Below, piece after piece: positions 11,558 to 24,500 of a stretch of 64,000 nucleotides of DNA. Where the stretch lies: the NCBI GenBank assembly GCA_018257865.1, contig JAEUBA010000008.1, positions 1-64,000 of the forward strand, written 5' to 3'. The notes under the pieces were generated by a model that did no database searches, was not told the DNA's origin, and worked only from the letters and a program-made list of their open reading frames with translations. Position numbers and translations under genes: made by a program. Positions within the stretch are counted from its first letter, which is position 1. Each line of letters opens with the position of its first letter. This stretch comes from Stereocaulon alpinum (lineage: Eukaryota > Ascomycota > Lecanoromycetes > Lecanorales > Stereocaulaceae).

Positions 11558-11566
11558 GATCTCCCG

Positions 11567-14063
11567 AAACCTTAAACCCCTGTTGCCCCTACGATTTAAG
11601 CCCGTGTTGATCGTTCCTGCATGCTGCACGCTCATCTAGATGCTTGATAGCCTTGCATTGCAATTGAAATAAGTCAAGTGTAGCCGCTGCTGATGCGACC
11701 TGGTAATCTCATGGAACAAATGGAGCATACTATCGAATTCCATATGGGACTTGTCCCTTGCAATTGTTGCATGGATGCCCAATGTTTTCTCTCCTTCTCC
11801 TGGGAAAAGATTGCTCCGCGTGGGGTTTCACACTCTGCTCGGCAGTACTTGTCTCCGTTACACCAACGGCTTCATCTGTCCAATGAGATTGCTCGATACT
11901 CTATCATCGAATCATGCAGGCTCATGCATACCATCACAATGCGAAGTCAAATTCGTCGCATTTGGACGATCGTGCTCCACTGCAAGGCATACTTGCGCCA
12001 TCTTGTGACTAGCACAATATTAGAAGAGGGTGTGTAACAAGCGCCCAGACGAGGGGGCTAAAGAGTGCTTTACGAGGAATCGTCAATTGTTGCTCCGGAG
12101 AAACCAAGGTACTGGGACTTAGGCCTACTTACCTCGGCGCGAATCGCACTTTACGAGAGCACTATTGTATGAGATGGAGGAGTTCCCACGCACTGAAGAG
12201 GTACGTCTGACTAGATGTGATATGCTGACTGACGTCTTGATCTACTGAGCTGGCTACCCAGATTCTGTATAATTTGGAATTTCGCGTGAAGAGATGCTTC
12301 CGGCAGATCTGACGTTTTGGGTTTGGGGCAATCTTTGCAGCCATGACATTCCTCGTTTAACACCCGGCTAGAGAACGTTTGGTCACGTTTGACAAATCCT
12401 ACACTGGTATCAACGGTGGGTTCTAGAGGTCCGAGCCATCTCTAAAGGATGGTAGTGGCTTCTGAAAAAGTCATCGTGGCGAATGCGAGAAGCGAGAGTC
12501 TGAGTTCATTGGTGCCCGCATTGAACCACAGGACCAACCCGGAGATGGCACTGTATTCATCCGTTAACATGTCAGCCTTACGAACGCGGGTTCAGATTCG
12601 AGTCCTGAGTACCGTGAAAGTTGTCACTGGATGTGGAGATCCGAAAGATAGTGGGTGTCGTCTAGAAAGCATTGGCCTAATATTCACGCCTTGCCCTATG
12701 CTGCACTTATCCGTCTTGGACCCTGTCTCAGTCGCGCTCTCGCATTGGTGGATCACCTTCCCGGCGATTGCTTGAAGTACCGCGCCTTCCTGAGCGTATC
12801 GGATATTTTTCTGCTGCTTTCAGGTATCCATGTATCTTGTGGGTGCCAAAAAGATGAACTGCAGTCCGCATAAAGCTGCTAGGAATGTGCACTTTTTGGC
12901 GCCACTTCCGATCATCTTCACTCGGCTACTGGCTCTGTGGTGTCTCATGTCTCCACGCTGTAACCGCCCTGAACTTTACCTTGTGATTAAGCATCGAACG
13001 TCACGGGTCAACTGTGATGACCAGCGGGATGTGTGATGGAATACGCTTTATGGCACCTCCACATTCGAAAAGATGGGAAGACCATATCGATGGAACTCAC
13101 TGTAAGTCACAATTTTAGATTAGCGCCACACTAGCAGAGCAGGGCTCCGTTCTGGGTCATTGCCCACATTATGAAAGAGACCATCTTAGGCCTTCACCGC
13201 CGGATGCAGTGATTGGACCATTTCGACGTGTGAATCTTTCCACTCATACCATCCTCACATACTTTGTCAGACGAAAGGTGGTTGGTTGAAAGAAATCAGC
13301 CATCTTGATGGATTGACCTCGCGAATGGGTTCTCCGGCCTAATGAAACGGATGCTGGAGAAAACAATGATGTATACTTCCGTCATGCCTACATCTCGTCA
13401 TCATAACAGTCTAAGCCTCTGCTAGGAAGGGTTTACCGGAGGACAAAGGGATCCCAGTCCAGCCGTTAGAATTTGGCAGGGCGGTGGCTCATCTGCAATC
13501 CAAACCCCACAGTATCAGACAAAGAGTATATATCGATAGGTTCTGTCACCGTTCTAGGAACTTCAATCTTCTAGAAAGACTAACCATAGGGTCTGTTGGG
13601 GTTCTAGAGCTGCACAGTTGTAGTGCTGCATCCGGAAATTGATAGAGTGAGACAGCCATCCGGAACAGGTACGCCCTTTCCATAACCACCTCATGTTGAG
13701 ATCCCTCCCGTGTACCAGCCCCTCTGATATTTTCTTCTAACACTTCGGGTTCGACACAGGGTCAGTGTTTCAGCCTTCAGAACCATTCCAGATGGTACGC
13801 AGGACTTAATTGCACCAAGGTTAAGCTTACAAGGTCGCCAAAGTTGCCGATCCAGCAACGACGACGACCTTATCACTAGCCATTGAAGCTCTTGCTTTGA
13901 AGGAGATACAATCAACAATATCGTTCGTTCAACAACGTATGAAAGACAAAGCGACACATCTACACCACCTTGAGAGATACCACACCGCCTATTCCAGTAC
14001 AATAAGGATTGGTAGTTCCAGCTCGTTGACGTTCGCACGACCTTCCAGTACGAAAGACTGATA
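11567..14063. other. Long intergenic region, no gene recognised
   Basis: Only short unmatched open frames occur on either strand (for example 11693-12037 and 12449-12775 plus), with no recognisable motif and no convincing splicing. The last several hundred bases probably serve as promoter and leader of the HMG-box gene at 14064. Confidence 0.5.
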
Positions 14064-15702
14064 ATGTCAGTCGCGACAATGGCCAACCAGCATCCTCCGA
14101 CACCTCCAGAAGTTGAAGGCCACGAACTTCAAGATGGCTTTCACCAGCTTCTGCAACACAACGCTAGAAGCCAGCAACAACCATATGGCTATTCGATTGA
14201 CAATGGCTCATACATCACCTCTGAAAATACTTACAATACCCCCGAGCCAGAGCTGGGTCAATGGTTCGTCGACCAGTACGGTAATAGGAGCTTCATGTAC
14301 CACAGTCAGAACAACCCCGGTAGTGACATTCAATATGTGTGTAAAGAACAGAGGGTACAAGTGTCATAGGAAGTACAAGCGCTGATGAAGACTAGGATGG
14401 CTATGGTCAATCCATGTTCCGGCCTCATCAAAGTAGTATATACCCAGGTGTGCCCCAGCAGCACGTAAGTCTTTGACTGTTACGATTTTCATGTGCCACA
14501 AATGACCAATAGCACAGCAGTACCCGAATCCTGCACTCTATAGCTCCTCCCCTCCTCCAAGCTCAGATCAAGGCACACCACCACGAAGAACGACGAGGCA
14601 GAGAGGCCTGGCTGCAAGCAGCGACTCCCGCCACAGTTCGCCGAAACCCAAACGAAAAGCTGGAAAGAACAATCCGAAGCCGAAGACGCTGAGTGGCCCA
14701 CTCAGCGAGCTGACAAAAGACATGGATCATATACCTATCAAAGACACGGAGACCTGGGTGAACAGATCGGTTGAAGATAGGAGGCTTGAGGCCAAAAAGG
14801 ACAGCTTTGTCAAAAGACCATCGAACTCTTTCATCTTGTACAGGTCGGCGTACGCAGACAGGGCCAGAAGCTTCCAGAAATCAGCCAACCATCAGATAGT
14901 TTCTTCCATTGCAGGCGAGAGCTGGGGAATGGAACCACCAGAAATTCGAAAGCAGTACGACTTATGGGCCAAGATTGAGAGAGAGAATCATGCCAAAGCG
15001 TTTCCAGAATACAAGTTTCAACCTCAGACAAACAAGGCCTCGGCGCGCAAGCGGAAGGGAAGGGGAGAGGATTCTGATGAGGAGGAGAGCGACCTTGACT
15101 CAGATTACGCAAACGAACCCAAGGGTGGACGAGCACTCAAATCAAAAAAAGCTAGGAGCAACTACCGGGATAGCAGCAACACTCCGAGCGGTACATCCCT
15201 TGACGAGTATGACCCCTACAGTCAGGACGGTGTGGGCATGTTCCATCCTTCATCATACCAGATGACCAACCCAGGCAAACCCCTGCCCATTGGCCTGAAT
15301 CAATTGGCTGGAGGCCAGTACTACCAGGCCACAAGTCACCCGAATCAACGTTTTGCAAATTACGGCTACGTCGAAGACGTGACGCTCCAGGCAACCGACG
15401 TTCCGACCGGCTACCACCAACCAGCTCCACCAGTAATCGGTATCCCAGGAGCATTTCATCATGAACTTCAAGGTGGCGATGATGGGCAAATGTTAGGCCA
15501 TTTGGATCCTATGCTGGCGAGTTGCGACCAGGGAAATGGAAGATTTTCTATCAGTAACGGGCATGCTGGTCAGAACGATGGGCCCCAAACTGGTAGCTAT
15601 CCTGTTGGGGCTTATTCGCCGGTTTTGAACGATTTCGAGAGCGAGCACGGGGATGCTGATTTTGGGTCCGACGAGTGGTGGAAGCAGAACAAGGACCGGT
15701 AG
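14064..15702 (+). CDS. HMG-box transcription factor
   Basis: Three exons (14064-14336, 14396-14464, 14518-15702) join in phase 0 to 508 codons; the introns are 59 bp (branch GCTGATG) and 53 bp. The protein has a Gln/Asn-rich N-terminus, a basic, proline-rich middle (PKPKRKAGKNNPKPK), then an HMG box at about residues 210-280 with VKRPSNSFILYRSAYADRAR and a WGMEP..RKQYDLWAKIE block, typical of the sequence-specific MATA-HMG/SOX-type fold. An acidic Ser/Glu patch (EDSDEEES) and a basic stretch follow the box; the C-terminus is Gly/Gln/Pro-rich. It probably binds DNA in the nucleus, but the target is unknown. It is not placed in a mating-type locus: neither SLA2 nor APN2 is seen nearby. Confidence 0.88.
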
Positions 15703-16871
15703 CAGAAGAGACGGAGATGCAGGTCTCGACTCGTCGTAGTTGGAGTTCTTCGATGAGTCAACGTTCTTGTTACTTACTTCATGGAGTACCAGATACCCTT
15801 GGTGTTGGTGCTTTGAAGTGCGATATTAGACTACCGTTCCGGTGTTTGGGGTATTTTTCTCTTCTCAACATGTTGTACACAGGATCCGGACATACGCTCG
15901 TCACATCTCCACGTTGATATAACCGCTATAGCAGCATGTTGATCCATCCGAAATCTCCGGCCCGCTCTGGATCTGTTGGGCCAAAAGCACCTTTTAGAAT
16001 CATTCCGACTTTGTACTTGTTTTCTTTTGCTCATGCTTTCAGATGAGAATGTACCGCTTTTCTCTCTAGGCCTAAGAGTCTTCCATAGCCATCGATATAA
16101 TACAATTGTTCATTCACTGTCTTACGTTCTGCTGAACAATACTTTTGTTTGGAATGGCTAGCTGCAGAATATCACACCGCTACCACAGTGCAGAGGCCAA
16201 GGATATCGTAGACAAAGACTTTGAAGATGCAGGTCTCCGTCGGCCGGCTTGGGTGCGTTTTGCGAGTTATACACGTCAAGAATCAAACAAAGTACTGCAA
16301 CCTTACTTTTCGCGTGAGGGCCCAGAAGCGAGCCGTCTAAGCGAGCCTCTGAAACAGCACCCCATAGCCGAAGAATCCTTCCAGTTCCCTTGCTTTCCAG
16401 CTCGACTACTTCAACAGCATTCTAGGAGTATAATCAAGAGACTATATGACTATATAAGAGTTGGAGGCCACGAATGGGCTGACATCTCGTGACCATTAGT
16501 GTAGTAGGCATATCAATTACCTAAACATACCTAGAGAGTTCTCCGGGCGGCTTCAAGGGTCGCATTCCGGGACCCTTCCGAAGCAGCATAAATCTTCTCG
16601 TGCTTTAGACGTGATACCTCTGGAGCTCGAGCAACGCGGCAACTGATACCTTCGCCTCACAAATCATGCTTGTACTTATTCTAGTCTCGGCCAGAAAGAT
16701 ACGTGACTTTCACAGCCATCTACCACTTTCTCTAATTTTCAGTTACGCCTATTTACCAATACGCTTTGCCTGTAACATATCGGGTAGCCTCTATCTCCAT
16801 CTATTGTATCTGCTGAAACTAAACAAAGATCTAGAAAGCTGACACAATTCATCCTCCTAGTCCCGAGAGAC
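15703..16871. other. Intergenic, no gene recognised
   Basis: The 3' flank of the HMG-box gene and the convergent 3' flank of the membrane-protein gene. A plus-strand open frame at 16145-16492 has no recognisable feature and was not called. Confidence 0.5.
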
Positions 16872-17721
16872 TCATTGCCTAACGAGATGATGTACGCCCA
16901 CAGTCGTGCCCACGAAGCTAAGACTTGCGAAGACGGCTGCAATAAGAAATACAAGTACAGTCTAGGGCCGTATTAGCAAATTTCGAACGCACCCTCACAC
17001 AGCAGGCTAGCGGAGAGCCACGAGCGTACCTTAGCCTCATCGTTCCAATGCGGCTGCTTTGCTAGCGGACTAATTACTACGGAGCTGAGACCTCCGAGGA
17101 AACAGATGATTGAGTAAGTCAAACACATCAAAGGCGATTGCCAAACAACAAGCATAATACCATTCGGGCGAGGTTGAAGTGGGTCGCCGGTCATGAGCCG
17201 ACTCTTGATTTTCATGGGATCTATGCTATCGTCCGGAAGGATCATTGATTGCTGTGCGCCTAGAACGATCGAGATAAGGGCTAAGACAATGCCGGCATAC
17301 CACAACGCAGGGCCTGACCAATGAGCATTTGATATGTTGCTCCAAGACAGGCATGAGATAAGCGACGCGAACAACACAGCACCCTGCAGGATTGTCACCA
17401 TTAGCAAGCAAGGCCGTGATTGCTTTGGGGTCTATCCTTACAGCGACTTGGACATACTGAGCCTCTCTCAATTTAATTCCAAACCATCTGACGATTGCGG
17501 CGCGGGCTTGGACGTCATCATCTTCTTCAATGATGGATAAAATTGGCAAACGGGTGTTGCGCAGATAGACCCGGTTATATGGAAGCACTACGACGAAAGC
17601 GCAGATATCTAGCAAGCGACCAGCGTTGTCACGAACAACCTACAATCTCAATAAGTCACAGCAAATGACATGCTTACTCCACACTGACCTGCCGAGTGTC
17701 TTGAAATTTCTTTTTCTGCAT
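16872..17721 (-). CDS. Fungal multi-pass membrane protein, unknown function
   Basis: Four exons (17721-17689, 17639-17442, 17383-17030, 16961-16872) join in phase 0 to 224 codons; introns are 49, 58 and 68 bp. The start MQKKKFQDTRQ is preceded directly by an in-frame TAA. The N-terminal third is mostly soluble (RWFGIKLREAQYVQVA). It is followed by at least four hydrophobic segments: GAVLFASLISCLSW, LWYAGIVLALISIVLGA, CLTYSIICFLGGLSSVV and, in the last exon, VLVFLIAAVFASLSF. This resembles a family of uncharacterised fungal integral membrane proteins with the REAQYVQVAG and SGPALWYAGI blocks. No catalytic motif is seen; function and location are unknown. Confidence 0.72.
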
Positions 17722-18391
17722 TTAATGGGCCACGGGGCGGCCGCTACCATGGACGGAGCTTTATCTACGTGAATGTGAAGAGACGCGTCCGAGAATTTCA
17801 CAGTACACGTCACGTAATGCAACACACGATCAAGAAGGAGCACCAGCTGATACCAAAAGCCGGCAATAAAGACGCCTGGCGGGCTACAACTGGGGCTGTG
17901 AGGAGGTCCTAGTTAACGCTAGGAGACCAGTGAGGGTAACGTAGCCGCCTCGGACTTAGCGCTTAACCACCCCCAACCCCTACTCGCTTACCGTTACTAG
18001 GAACAGTGGTTCCATCGACAACACTCTTCCCCATTTCTTACTTGGGTAACAATGATTGCGCAAATGCTACTCAGGTATGCGAGGCCAGCCGCTTCTCATG
18101 ACGGACTGGAAGTTTTGACTATGGTACTGTGGGACGTTTTGAGACGGGAGATGTGTGGCGTTGGCGGCATGGCGGAGCACTCACATGGCTGACTGGAGTC
18201 AGACTCGGAGGTAGCGCCGTGCCTAATACCTTGACTATCAAAATGGGGGATCTCGTCTGTCTTCTTTCCAACTATAAGACTATCGTTCGCTGAATTGTCA
18301 ATCTCATCAATAACGTTCGCTGTTGCTTTCATCAGTTCTTACTATTTCCCATATTCACGTTCCAAAAGGAAGCCGCATTACCACCAGCATC
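17722..18391. other. Intergenic with one doubtful minus-strand ORF and a small hairpin
   Basis: A minus-strand ORF at 18096-18332 (78 codons, Ser/Thr-rich) starts 59 bp from the divergent gene at 18392. It has no recognisable domain and may be a first exon or chance. An imperfect inverted pair, CCTAGTTAACG at 17908-17918 and CCGTTACTAGG at 17991-18001, brackets a GC-rich 70-bp stretch of unknown meaning. Confidence 0.35.
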
Positions 18392-19210
18392 ATGTCTAGT
18401 GCCAAGAAACGCAGCCTTCCCCGGTCTCGCAAGGTCTACATCAAAACACGACCGCTTGCGGGGCTCCCAATGGGAAGTGGTGCTGACAGCAAAAATTTCA
18501 CCGACTTCTACAGCCGTTTCCGGTGGATGCACTGGGCCCTTGAGGTGGGTCCATGGACTATCGAAGTCGCTATGCATGGCAAGAAATCGTCGGAGATGAA
18601 AATACGCTCTCAGCATCACTCTGAATGCGATCAGGACTGGGAGGATGAGGTGGACAGAATGGTCATTGGACAAAGCACAATGACAGATGAAGAAATCGAG
18701 CAGATTCGCAAGTCGTCAGCAGGCCAATCTTTATGCTAGATGAGCTAACAATCGGAAGGCAAATTCATCTCTCATTCCTCCAAAACATATGCGCTAGGAG
18801 CTCAAAATTGCCAAAGCGTGGCGCTAGCTCTAGCTGTTCTCATCTGCGACGGGGATGGCTTTGAGACATGGGACTCCCTGGAACACCTACTTCTCTTCTC
18901 CAAGTCGAGCCTCATACCTCCGCTGCTTTCACTTAGAGAGTACCGTAAGCTCTCATGGGCGGATCCCAAGTTTCTGACGCGTGCTATTCGCGTGGGTTCA
19001 CCAGTTAGAAAGACCCCTGGCGAAGCTCGTTCGGTCGAAGAATCTGTCAATAGTAAAATCGGGATGATTTACACTTATGCAAGGGGCTTCCTTGGGGATC
19101 CAGCTGTGGATCCCGATCTTACTGCCAGCTTATCGGACCGGCAAAGAAAGGATAGACTTCTCGCAGAGTCTTTCAACATTTTTGCAGAACTACTTCCATT
19201 TAGTCGCTAG
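18392..19210 (+). CDS. NCQ-motif protein, possibly papain-like fold; contains a GC-AG intron
   Basis: Two exons (18392-18707 and 18759-19210) give 255 codons if the 51-bp intron uses a GC donor (C|GCAAGT) and ends CGGAAG, with a GAGCTAACA branch site. No GT donor restores the frame, and the unspliced frame has TAG and TAA inside the interval. The joined protein has a basic N-terminus (SSAKKRSLPRSRKVYIKTRP), MHWALEVGPWTIEV, TMTDEEIEQI, and just after the splice YALGAQNCQSVALAL. A His-containing strand followed later by NCQxxA is reminiscent of NlpC/P60- or PPPDE-like folds in fungal hypothetical proteins; that link is an inference. An in-frame ATG at 18323 would add 23 residues. Confidence 0.65.
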
Positions 19211-19497
19211 CCTCAATGCGGGAAACTTGTTCGAGGGACATAGACTCGGCGCCGATCTACAGTGTATGTAAACCAATGATAGACCATTACCTACATGCAT
19301 ACCTTGTACTACCTCAACTACGTAGTACCTTACCAAACGATCTGTTCATGAACGGGAACGCCCGCGGTCTTGGCGCGGCTCAGTGAATTTACGACTGGTT
19401 GCTTGTCAACATTCACTCTATCGATAGATCGCAGTAGAATAGAGTAAACACTACATTGGCTGCATTAAAATCGTAACTCAGAATTTTCGGTCTACCA

Positions 19498-20267
19498 ATG
19501 TATGGGGATCTTGGCACCAAGCTCGTTCGTGGCCCCAAAACTCCACTCTCCTCCCTCCCACTCAAACCCTCTAACCCCTCTGCCTCCAGGTCCAGCATGC
19601 CAAAAGAACACAAGCACTCGCCCACCTTCCCCCCTACCAAACCGAAATCGTCCGCGCCCTAAGCCGCGAAGTCCGCGACCTAGATAAGGACGTTTCCACC
19701 ATCCTAACCCCCTACGCCGGCTCCTTCAGCCCCTCCTCCGAGCCTGCAACAGCATGCTCAGTCCTCGTCGACCACTTGTGCATGCGCAGGAATAAACGCT
19801 GCCTCCTAGCCTATCATCGCGTGCGCGCGGAGAAGATGGAGGAGATGTGTTGGAGGGGGGAGGACGTGATGGAGGAGCAACTGCCTAAGGGGAATGGGGA
19901 GGGGACTTCTATGGGGGAGGGGGGAAGTTCTGAGAAGAGTTCACTGAGTCCAGAGGAGGAGGAGTATGTGAGGCAATTTGGGGATTTGTTGAGTGCTTAT
20001 AAGGGGCAGTGGACAGATATTGATTTGACGGGGAGTTTGGAGCCGCCGCGGGATTTGTTCATCGATGTTAGGGTGCTTAAGGATGCGGGGGAGATACAGA
20101 CTGAGTATGGGTATGTTTGTGGCTTACGTCTTAAGGGTGGTTGGGGAAGATAAGACTGACATGCGAACGATAGGGCGATTACGTTGACGAAGAATAGCCA
20201 GTTCTATGTTAGGCAGGGGGATGTGGAGAGGTTGATCGCGCAGGGTTACCTGCAGAAACTGAGCTGA
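19498..20267 (+). CDS. PSF1: GINS complex subunit Psf1
   Basis: Three exons (19498-19524, 19590-20110, 20174-20267) join in phase to 213 codons; introns are 65 and 63 bp. The protein starts MYGDLGTKL, continues VQHAKRTQALAHLPPYQTE after the first splice, and carries REVRDLDKDV, HLCMRRNKRCLLAYHR and, at the C-terminus, the B-domain strand AITLTKNSQFYVRQGDVERL ending GYLQKLS. These are diagnostic for Psf1, the subunit of the GINS tetramer that with Cdc45 and Mcm2-7 forms the replicative helicase in the nucleus. A Glu/Gly-rich insert of about 25 residues (GNGEGTSMGEGGSSEKSS) lies between the A domain and the linker. The first coding exon is only nine codons, and its donor, GTTCGT, is weak. Confidence 0.95.
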
Positions 20268-21581
20268 GGCATTGCAAGACTGACAAAGGTGGAAACAATA
20301 AAATCCAGGTCCCTACGTAACAGTCGATCATAGGAGCGGAGGCGGTCCTGGCGAAAGATCGATACATGTTCCACATGGGGAAGCATCAGATCGACGATAT
20401 GGAGTTCAGTCTTCTACGATAGTGGGGATGGCCTGACTCGGAGCCACATAGGCGAAGTGATGCATAATTGCTTTTGGAACCTTACGTGGTGCAAGGTGAG
20501 TAGTCATGACTGTCAGGGAAGACACGAGCAGATCAGGGTCTCACTAACTTGTATAACGGCATAGAAACTAAGACGTCTTAACGTTGTGTCACCTCTAGTG
20601 TCCATACCTCCGCATTAATTGACGGCTGGCCCGCTAAGCGGTCTTTACGAGCAATGAAAGTTTTCAAGATGAAAGCCTCTAGGCACACCGGGAAAACCTT
20701 GTAATGCCTAGTTCAATATACAGCTCGACCTTAGAGAATATCACATATGACATTCAGTGCCATTCCCTTGAAGTCTGTATGATATGATCTCCATTGCCCG
20801 TCGACATGAAGCTTCGCTTTTAGGGCTGGATAGTACACTAAGAAGTGCCCCACCTCCGTCTTACCCGCAAGGGCAGGTTGTAACGTGAACCCATACTGGA
20901 TTCGTTCTTATCATCCCGGTCGTAGAGTATACAATTTGATCCTCGTGCATTGTTCACGGAGAGTTCAGCCCGCGGGGAAGTGCGGAGGAGTAGCCCGATG
21001 GCAATATAATGGCAAAATGGCGAAGTTAATGTCCAATGGCAGTCTGCGGGGAACCTTCCTTATCGGTAACCATGCAATGCAGGCCAGACTAGTCTGGACG
21101 TTGCAAGCGCCACATATGCAGATGTTCAACACATTCTCCGCACGCCATTATTAGCGTTGGAGGCGTCCTCTCACTGCTTGAGAGAGTTCGCAATGTCAGT
21201 CCAAGGCTAACCGTGATAGGACAGACTAAATCTTAATTCATGAGCTTATCTTTGCCCCACCACCGGTTCGCGGCGCTTTTGCAGGTTCAAACCTTGTCTA
21301 CCGGAAGAAGCTATCAAGTCAACCCATTTCTTCAATATGTATTTTCTCGCTGCTCTCCTCTACACTCATTTTACACTTTGGGGGCTTGGGTTCTCGTTTC
21401 CGGTTAGGAATTCCCAGATTGTATTACACGCCTCGTTCTGTACTCTGTGCGTACATCCTAGAAGTAAAGCAAGTGCTATTGGTCGTCATGTGCTAGCACT
21501 AAGAGGTCTACTTGGTTGTTCGGAAGCTGGGGTCTGCTGGAAAGACCATAGACCGGCAGAGAGACTCTACATGCCCTCGAA
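20268..21581. other. Intergenic, no gene recognised
   Basis: Short unmatched frames only (for example 20885-21154 plus). The right part is likely promoter and leader for the transporter starting at 21582. Confidence 0.5.
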
Positions 21582-24500
21582 ATGCCAAGCAGCCAGCATA
21601 TTGGAAGTGGGAGAGCCAGAAGTGGATCCCACCTAGGTCGAATGTTTGGGCAGGGGAGTTCGCAGTCGCAGAGCGACCCCGGCGACCATGCAGGGCAAGA
21701 GGGCGAAGACCGTGCGACATCCGGTGGCTTTATTCACCATCGACCAGAGTCTTCGCCTTCGAGCATGTCATTCTCCTCTGCCATGAACCAGAAGACACCT
21801 GCAAGATCCTACTTCCAACATTCGGTTTACGAGTCACATCATGGTAGACATCTATTCGTTCAATGTCATGACAAATACTGATAATATACAGCGCCAGTTG
21901 ACATCGCACGTAATACTTCGCAAATTGTACGTGAGGACACCGCTGAGCTTGCCTCTTGGGCATTGTCCGACATAGCGTCCAATCGAAGCGAGCACTCGCC
22001 GATAAGACATCATACCTCCTCCCTAGCACACCATAAAAGTGTATCCTCTTTCGGTGGTCTTTCGGAGCACGACGATGCAAATAGGAAAGTTTCGAGCGAG
22101 TCGACACGGCCTGAAGTCATTGAGGAGGAGTCGGAACCCACCTCGTTACAGAGCTCTCGTTCTTCTCAGAAGTCACTTCGCCACTCAGCTCTGACTGAGA
22201 TGATCAAGAATTCTCCACCGACCGAGAATGATGGCGAAGATAATGATGAGGATGAATTATTTACTACACACGGGGTACATCCGGTCACAGTTGGCGAGGG
22301 CATCATATCGCAGCCCAGCGAGCGTACCTCCCTGCTCAGAAAAAGAACAGCCTATGGTTCGGTCAAAGATCTCGAGTCTTTGAAGGCGTCCGCCGTGGTA
22401 CCTTCGAGCAGACTGAGCATTGCTCTACGCCAATGCAGAGATAATACTGCTGGAATTGTAAGGACGATTTCGAACCCTAAGTCCTGGAATACACAAGACA
22501 TATGGAATTATGGACTCCGTCAGCCTGCCAGCTTCATACCGCCAGTAATACTGGGGCTACTACTCAATATACTGGATGCTCTGTCGTACGGGATGATCTT
22601 GTTCCCTCTTGGCAACCCTATCTTTGCAGGTTTGGGCGCTGATGGTATCTCAATGTTCTACGTTAGCTGCATTGTTTCCCAGCTCACATATTCTCTGGGA
22701 GGGAGTATCTTCAAGGGTGCAATAGGTTCGGAAATGATAGAAGTCGTTCCATTCTTCCATAAGATGGCCTTCACCATACTCGCTCGAGTAGGCAAAGAAA
22801 ATCCAGATGCAGTCATCGCTACCACCATAATGTCCTATGCATTGAGTTCAGTACTCACAGGACTCGTCTTCTTCGTCATGGGAAAATGCAAACTTGGATC
22901 GTTGATCGGATTTTTCCCACGGCACATACTGATTGGATGCATTGGCGGTGTTGGATGGTTCCTTGTGGCCACCGGACTCGAGGTCTCTGCTAGGCTCGAT
23001 AGTAACCTGAACTACAACCTAGCGACCTTGAAGCAGCTCATACGCTCGGACACACTGCCACTATGGATAATCCCACTGGTACTGGCCATCCTGCTCTTCA
23101 TAGTAAAACGTTGGGTCAAGCATGCGCTGACGGATGCTACCTACTTCCTGTCAATTATTGCCATCTTCTACTTCTTTATTTTCGCCATACCAGAGCTCAC
23201 TATCGATGATCTGCGAACGAAGGGCTGGATCTTTGAGGCTCCTGATGCTGGCGAACCATTCTACCACTTCTATACTCTTTACAAATTTCGACTCATTGAC
23301 TGGGCAGCAATTGGGTCGACAGTGCCGGCAATGCTTGCCTTGACTTTCTTCGGAGTTCTCCACGTTCCCATCAACATTCCAGCTCTTGGATACTCGACCG
23401 GGGAGGACAACCTTGATGTTGATCGTGAGCTTACAGCACATGGTATATCTAATGCACTCTCTGGCCTATGTGGCAGTATTCAGGTAGGTCTCGACGAGAA
23501 CTCGCCCTGTTATCACTTATCTGACATTGAGTAGAATTACTTAGTCTATACAAATACAGTTTTGTTCATTAACAGTGGAGGCAACAGTCGGGTCGCCGGT
23601 GCAATGTTGGCCGCCGCCACTTTCGCTGTTATGCTCACTGGCCCAATAATTATCGGTTACATCCCAATCATGGTGGTTGGCGCACTTATCTTCTACCTAG
23701 GGATTTCGCTTCTGAAGGAAGCTCTCGTAGACACTTGGGGCCGGGTACATCGCCTCGAGTTCCTCACCATCATTATCATTGTTGTGACTATGGGAGCTTG
23801 GGATTTTGTGATCGGTATACTCGTCGGTATACTTCTGGCCTGCGTCAGCTACGTTCTGCAAACGTCTCAGGTTTCAGCTATTCGTGGGAAGCTTTACGGT
23901 GGGGATGCTAATTCGACTGTTCGAAGACATCCGATTCAGCACCGCTATTTGATAGACGCCGGTCAGCAAATATATGTCATGAAGCTTGCGGGGTTTCTAT
24001 TTTTTGGTACTATTGTCGGCGTGGAGAAGCATATTCGAGCTTTACTCGAAGGGTCTTTCAAAAATCGGCCGATCCGCTTTCTGGTTCTGGACCTCTACAA
24101 TGTAGATGGCGTCGACTATTCTGCAGCCGAAACTTTCCAACGTGTCAAAAGGACTCTCAACGTACAAGGCGTTCAACTAGTTATTTGTGGCGTATCAATG
24201 GAGAGCGAGGTTGGCAAGAGCCTATGTAATGTGCATCTGTTTGATGAGGGCGACGGAGTTGAGTATTTCCAGAGTCTAAACTCCGCGCTGGAATTCTGCG
24301 AGAATGAGCTTCTGAAGGCCTTGTATCAGCAACGCGACTCCGAGGTGGAGACCGAGTCGAGCCCTGCTTTTCTCGGTGAGTCCACTGTAGACATGTGATG
24401 TTCATTGCTGATCCAAATGACTATCCAGAAATACCACAGCCAGAGCAAGAAAGCTCTTCATTGTCTCCAGAAACAATGTACAACTCTCCTCGTAGACAAC

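Noticed and set aside
14064..15702. Mating-type MAT1-2 HMG gene
   Set aside because: The HMG box is present, but the usual flanking genes are absent, the protein is long with Gln-rich ends, and intron positions give no specific support; it is called a general HMG-box factor.
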